Source of the DNA: Alphaproteobacteria bacterium
Lineage (GTDB): Bacteria > Pseudomonadota > Alphaproteobacteria > Sphingomonadales > Sphingomonadaceae
Reading direction: 5' to 3'
DNA length: 6,961 nt
Assembly: GCA_018970965.1 (NCBI GenBank)
Contig: JAGWVG010000091.1
Coordinates: 1 to 6,961 of the forward strand
A program made the translations under genes and the position numbers. The stretch's first letter is position 1. Each line of letters begins with the position of its first letter. Of this stretch, positions 5,982 through 6,961 are shown piece after piece. The notes beneath the pieces were generated by a model. That model had not been told where the DNA came from. It searched no databases and saw only the letters and a list, made by a program, of their open reading frames with translations.

Positions 5982-6211
5982 CAGGCGCGCTCAATCCGGA
6001 AGTTTTCAATCACTGTATTGGCCAGAAGCTTGCGGCACATATCTTCAATTTCGGCATCGCTGGTGCCATCGGCCAAATCGAGTTCAATCATTTTGCCCGC
6101 ACGGACATCATTCACGCCCGAAAAGCCAAGGCCTTCAAGCGCGTGGTGGATCGCCTTGCCCTGCGGATCAAGAACACCGTTTTTGAGGGTGATGGTGACG
6201 CGGGCTTTCAT
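5981..6211 (-). CDS. purS: Phosphoribosylformylglycinamidine synthase subunit PurS
   Basis: PurS is the small structural subunit that dimerises and bridges PurL and PurQ so ammonia can pass between them. The protein is 76 residues: it begins [20 protein letters not shown], the conserved first strand and turn, then has HHALEGLGF (22-30), [11 protein letters not shown] (36-46) and ends FRIERA. The frame is open upstream to 6394, but that extension overlaps the 3' end of the ThiF-type gene and has no family similarity. The start at 6211 gives normal PurS length and is preceded by AAGGA 10 nt upstream. It overlaps purQ by one base. The 70-bp gap to the upstream gene could hold a separate promoter (TTGCTC and CATAGG on the minus strand, 17 nt apart, weak). 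No purC is adjacent on this side. Confidence 0.97.
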   Translation of the reverse strand: MKARVTITLKNGVLDPQGKAIHHALEGLGFSGVNDVRAGKMIELDLADGTSDAEIEDMCRKLLANTVIENFRIERA

Positions 6212-6256
6212 CGCGGGCGAGTCCTTCGTGAAAATCAGTGGATGGCCGCGCCTATG

Positions 6257-6270
6257 CCCGCGCGCGCGGG
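6257..6270. repeat. Perfect 14-bp GC palindrome between the ThiF-type gene and purS
   Basis: CCCGCGCGCGCGGG is its own reverse complement, with five CG dinucleotides in a row at its core. It lies 12 bp downstream of the ThiF-type stop and 46 bp upstream of the purS start. It could fold as a 5-bp stem with a 4-nt loop, but no T-run follows, so termination is doubtful. It also falls in the spacer of the weak candidate purS promoter. Alternating CG of this kind can be a chance product of GC-rich spacer DNA. Confidence 0.4.
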
Positions 6271-6281
6271 TAAGAGCAAGG

Positions 6282-6961
6282 TTATGTTTTTGCGCCGCAG
6301 GTAGAACAGGCCGGGTCTTTGGGCAGACGGATGGCGCGTAACGACAGCTCCAGCCCGTCGACCAGCTGTAATTTACCCGCTGGATCCACACCAAAGCCCG
6401 TGACGCAGCGGATGGCTTCCATCGCGGCCATGCTGCCCATCATGCCAACCATAGCACCCAGAACGCCAATATCGGCGCAGCTATCGCAATCATCAGCGTC
6501 ATGCGCATCGCCGACAAAACAGCGATAGCAAGGCTTGTCCTCTTCCCAGCCGCGAAACACGCCCAATTGGCCTTGAAATTGGCCAATCGCGGCAGACACC
6601 AGAGGGATATGCGCGGCATTGGCAGCATCGGAAACAGCCAGCCGAGTGGCGAAATTATCTGATCCATCAATCACAACGGATATGCCGTTCAGCAAGGCGG
6701 GCATTTGGTCCGTTGTGACGCGGGTTTGAAGAGGGGTCACCATTACATGCGGATTGAGCGCCTTGGCCCGCACGGCCGCCAATTGTGCCTTGGGCTGGCC
6801 GACATCTTCAGTCGTGTAGAGGGTCTGGCGCTGAAGGTTGGACAGGCTGACCACATCATCATCGACGATGGTCAGCGCCCCGACGCCGGCGGCCGCGAGA
6901 TATTGGATCACGGGCGAACCAATGCCGCCCGCACCAATGACCAGCATATGCGCGGCTTTGA
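6282..6961 (-). CDS. HesA/MoeB/ThiF family E1-like adenylyltransferase, 5' end outside window
   Basis: E1-like ATP-dependent enzyme that adenylates the C-terminal glycine of a ubiquitin-like sulfur carrier (MoaD for molybdopterin, or ThiS for thiamin) before thiolation. An ATG exists at 6947, but the frame continues upstream to the window edge (KAAH before MLVIGAGG). Family members have about 25-35 residues ahead of this motif, so the gene is truncated by the window, not by mutation. Counting from that ATG: nucleotide loop GAGGIGSP (5-12), SNLQRQ (R40), GQPKA (K53), catalytic Asp in IDGSDNFATR, and zinc pairs CYRC (C140/C143) and CSTC (C214/C217). A conserved Cys before ADIGVLG (C157) may be the acyl or persulfide site. 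It ends just after the zinc motif, with no rhodanese domain, so it is MoeB/ThiF-like rather than MOCS3-like. Which carrier it serves cannot be decided here. Confidence 0.94.
   Translation of the reverse strand, partial: KAAHMLVIGAGGIGSPVIQYLAAAGVGALTIVDDDVVSLSNLQRQTLYTTEDVGQPKAQLAAVRAKALNPHVMVTPLQTRVTTDQMPALLNGISVVIDGSDNFATRLAVSDAANAAHIPLVSAAIGQFQGQLGVFRGWEEDKPCYRCFVGDAHDADDCDSCADIGVLGAMVGMMGSMAAMEAIRCVTGFGVDPAGKLQLVDGLELSLRAIRLPKDPACSTCGAKT

Noticed and set aside
5880..6341. Plus-strand 153-residue ORF across purQ, purS and the ThiF-type gene end
   Set aside because: Antisense to three well-identified genes and without recognisable domains.
6212..6394. N-terminal extension of purS to a start at 6394 (137 residues)
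   Set aside because: It overlaps the end of the ThiF-type gene, has no PurS similarity, and the 6211 start gives the normal length with AAGGA at good spacing.

Overview
The window reads as an ordinary chromosomal stretch from a GC-rich alphaproteobacterium, most likely a sphingomonad. This rests on protein style: a CalB-type aldehyde dehydrogenase, a small separate PurS plus PurQ, a DUF1295 reductase, and an SH3 protein divergent from a D-2-hydroxyacid dehydrogenase. It is an inference without a database search. No insertion sequence, phage gene, CRISPR array, tRNA or rRNA was seen.

Layout: a crotonase-family gene runs rightward off the left edge (1-850) and converges on a DUF1295 membrane reductase (897-1694, minus), with a perfect 10-bp hairpin between them. 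A gap of about 500 bp follows (1695-2193). It has no convincing gene but is not featureless: it holds a consensus DnaA box, an 8-bp inverted repeat, imperfect direct repeats, a bulged stem-loop, and a strong plus-strand intrinsic terminator at 2090-2128. I read this as a candidate small RNA. Then come a CalB-type aldehyde dehydrogenase (2194-3624, minus) with a candidate promoter and palindrome upstream, and a secreted SH3-domain protein (3753-4211, minus). A D-2-hydroxyacid dehydrogenase (4310-5305, plus) diverges from the SH3 gene and ends 10 bp from purQ. The right part is a minus-strand cluster: a ThiF/MoeB-type E1-like enzyme cut by the right edge (6282-6961), then purS and purQ (6211-5316), which overlap by one base.

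How the genes work together: PurS and PurQ are two of the three subunits of FGAM synthase (purine step 4); PurL is not in the window. The ThiF/MoeB protein adenylates a sulfur-carrier protein for thiamin or molybdopterin synthesis. FGAM leads to AIR, the shared precursor of purines and the thiamin pyrimidine, so a link is thinkable but unproven. The crotonase, aldehyde dehydrogenase, DUF1295 reductase and hydroxyacid dehydrogenase look like independent catabolic or redox genes. I found no defence or other clearly new multi-gene system; the most interesting unexplained element is the 1860-2130 non-coding region.
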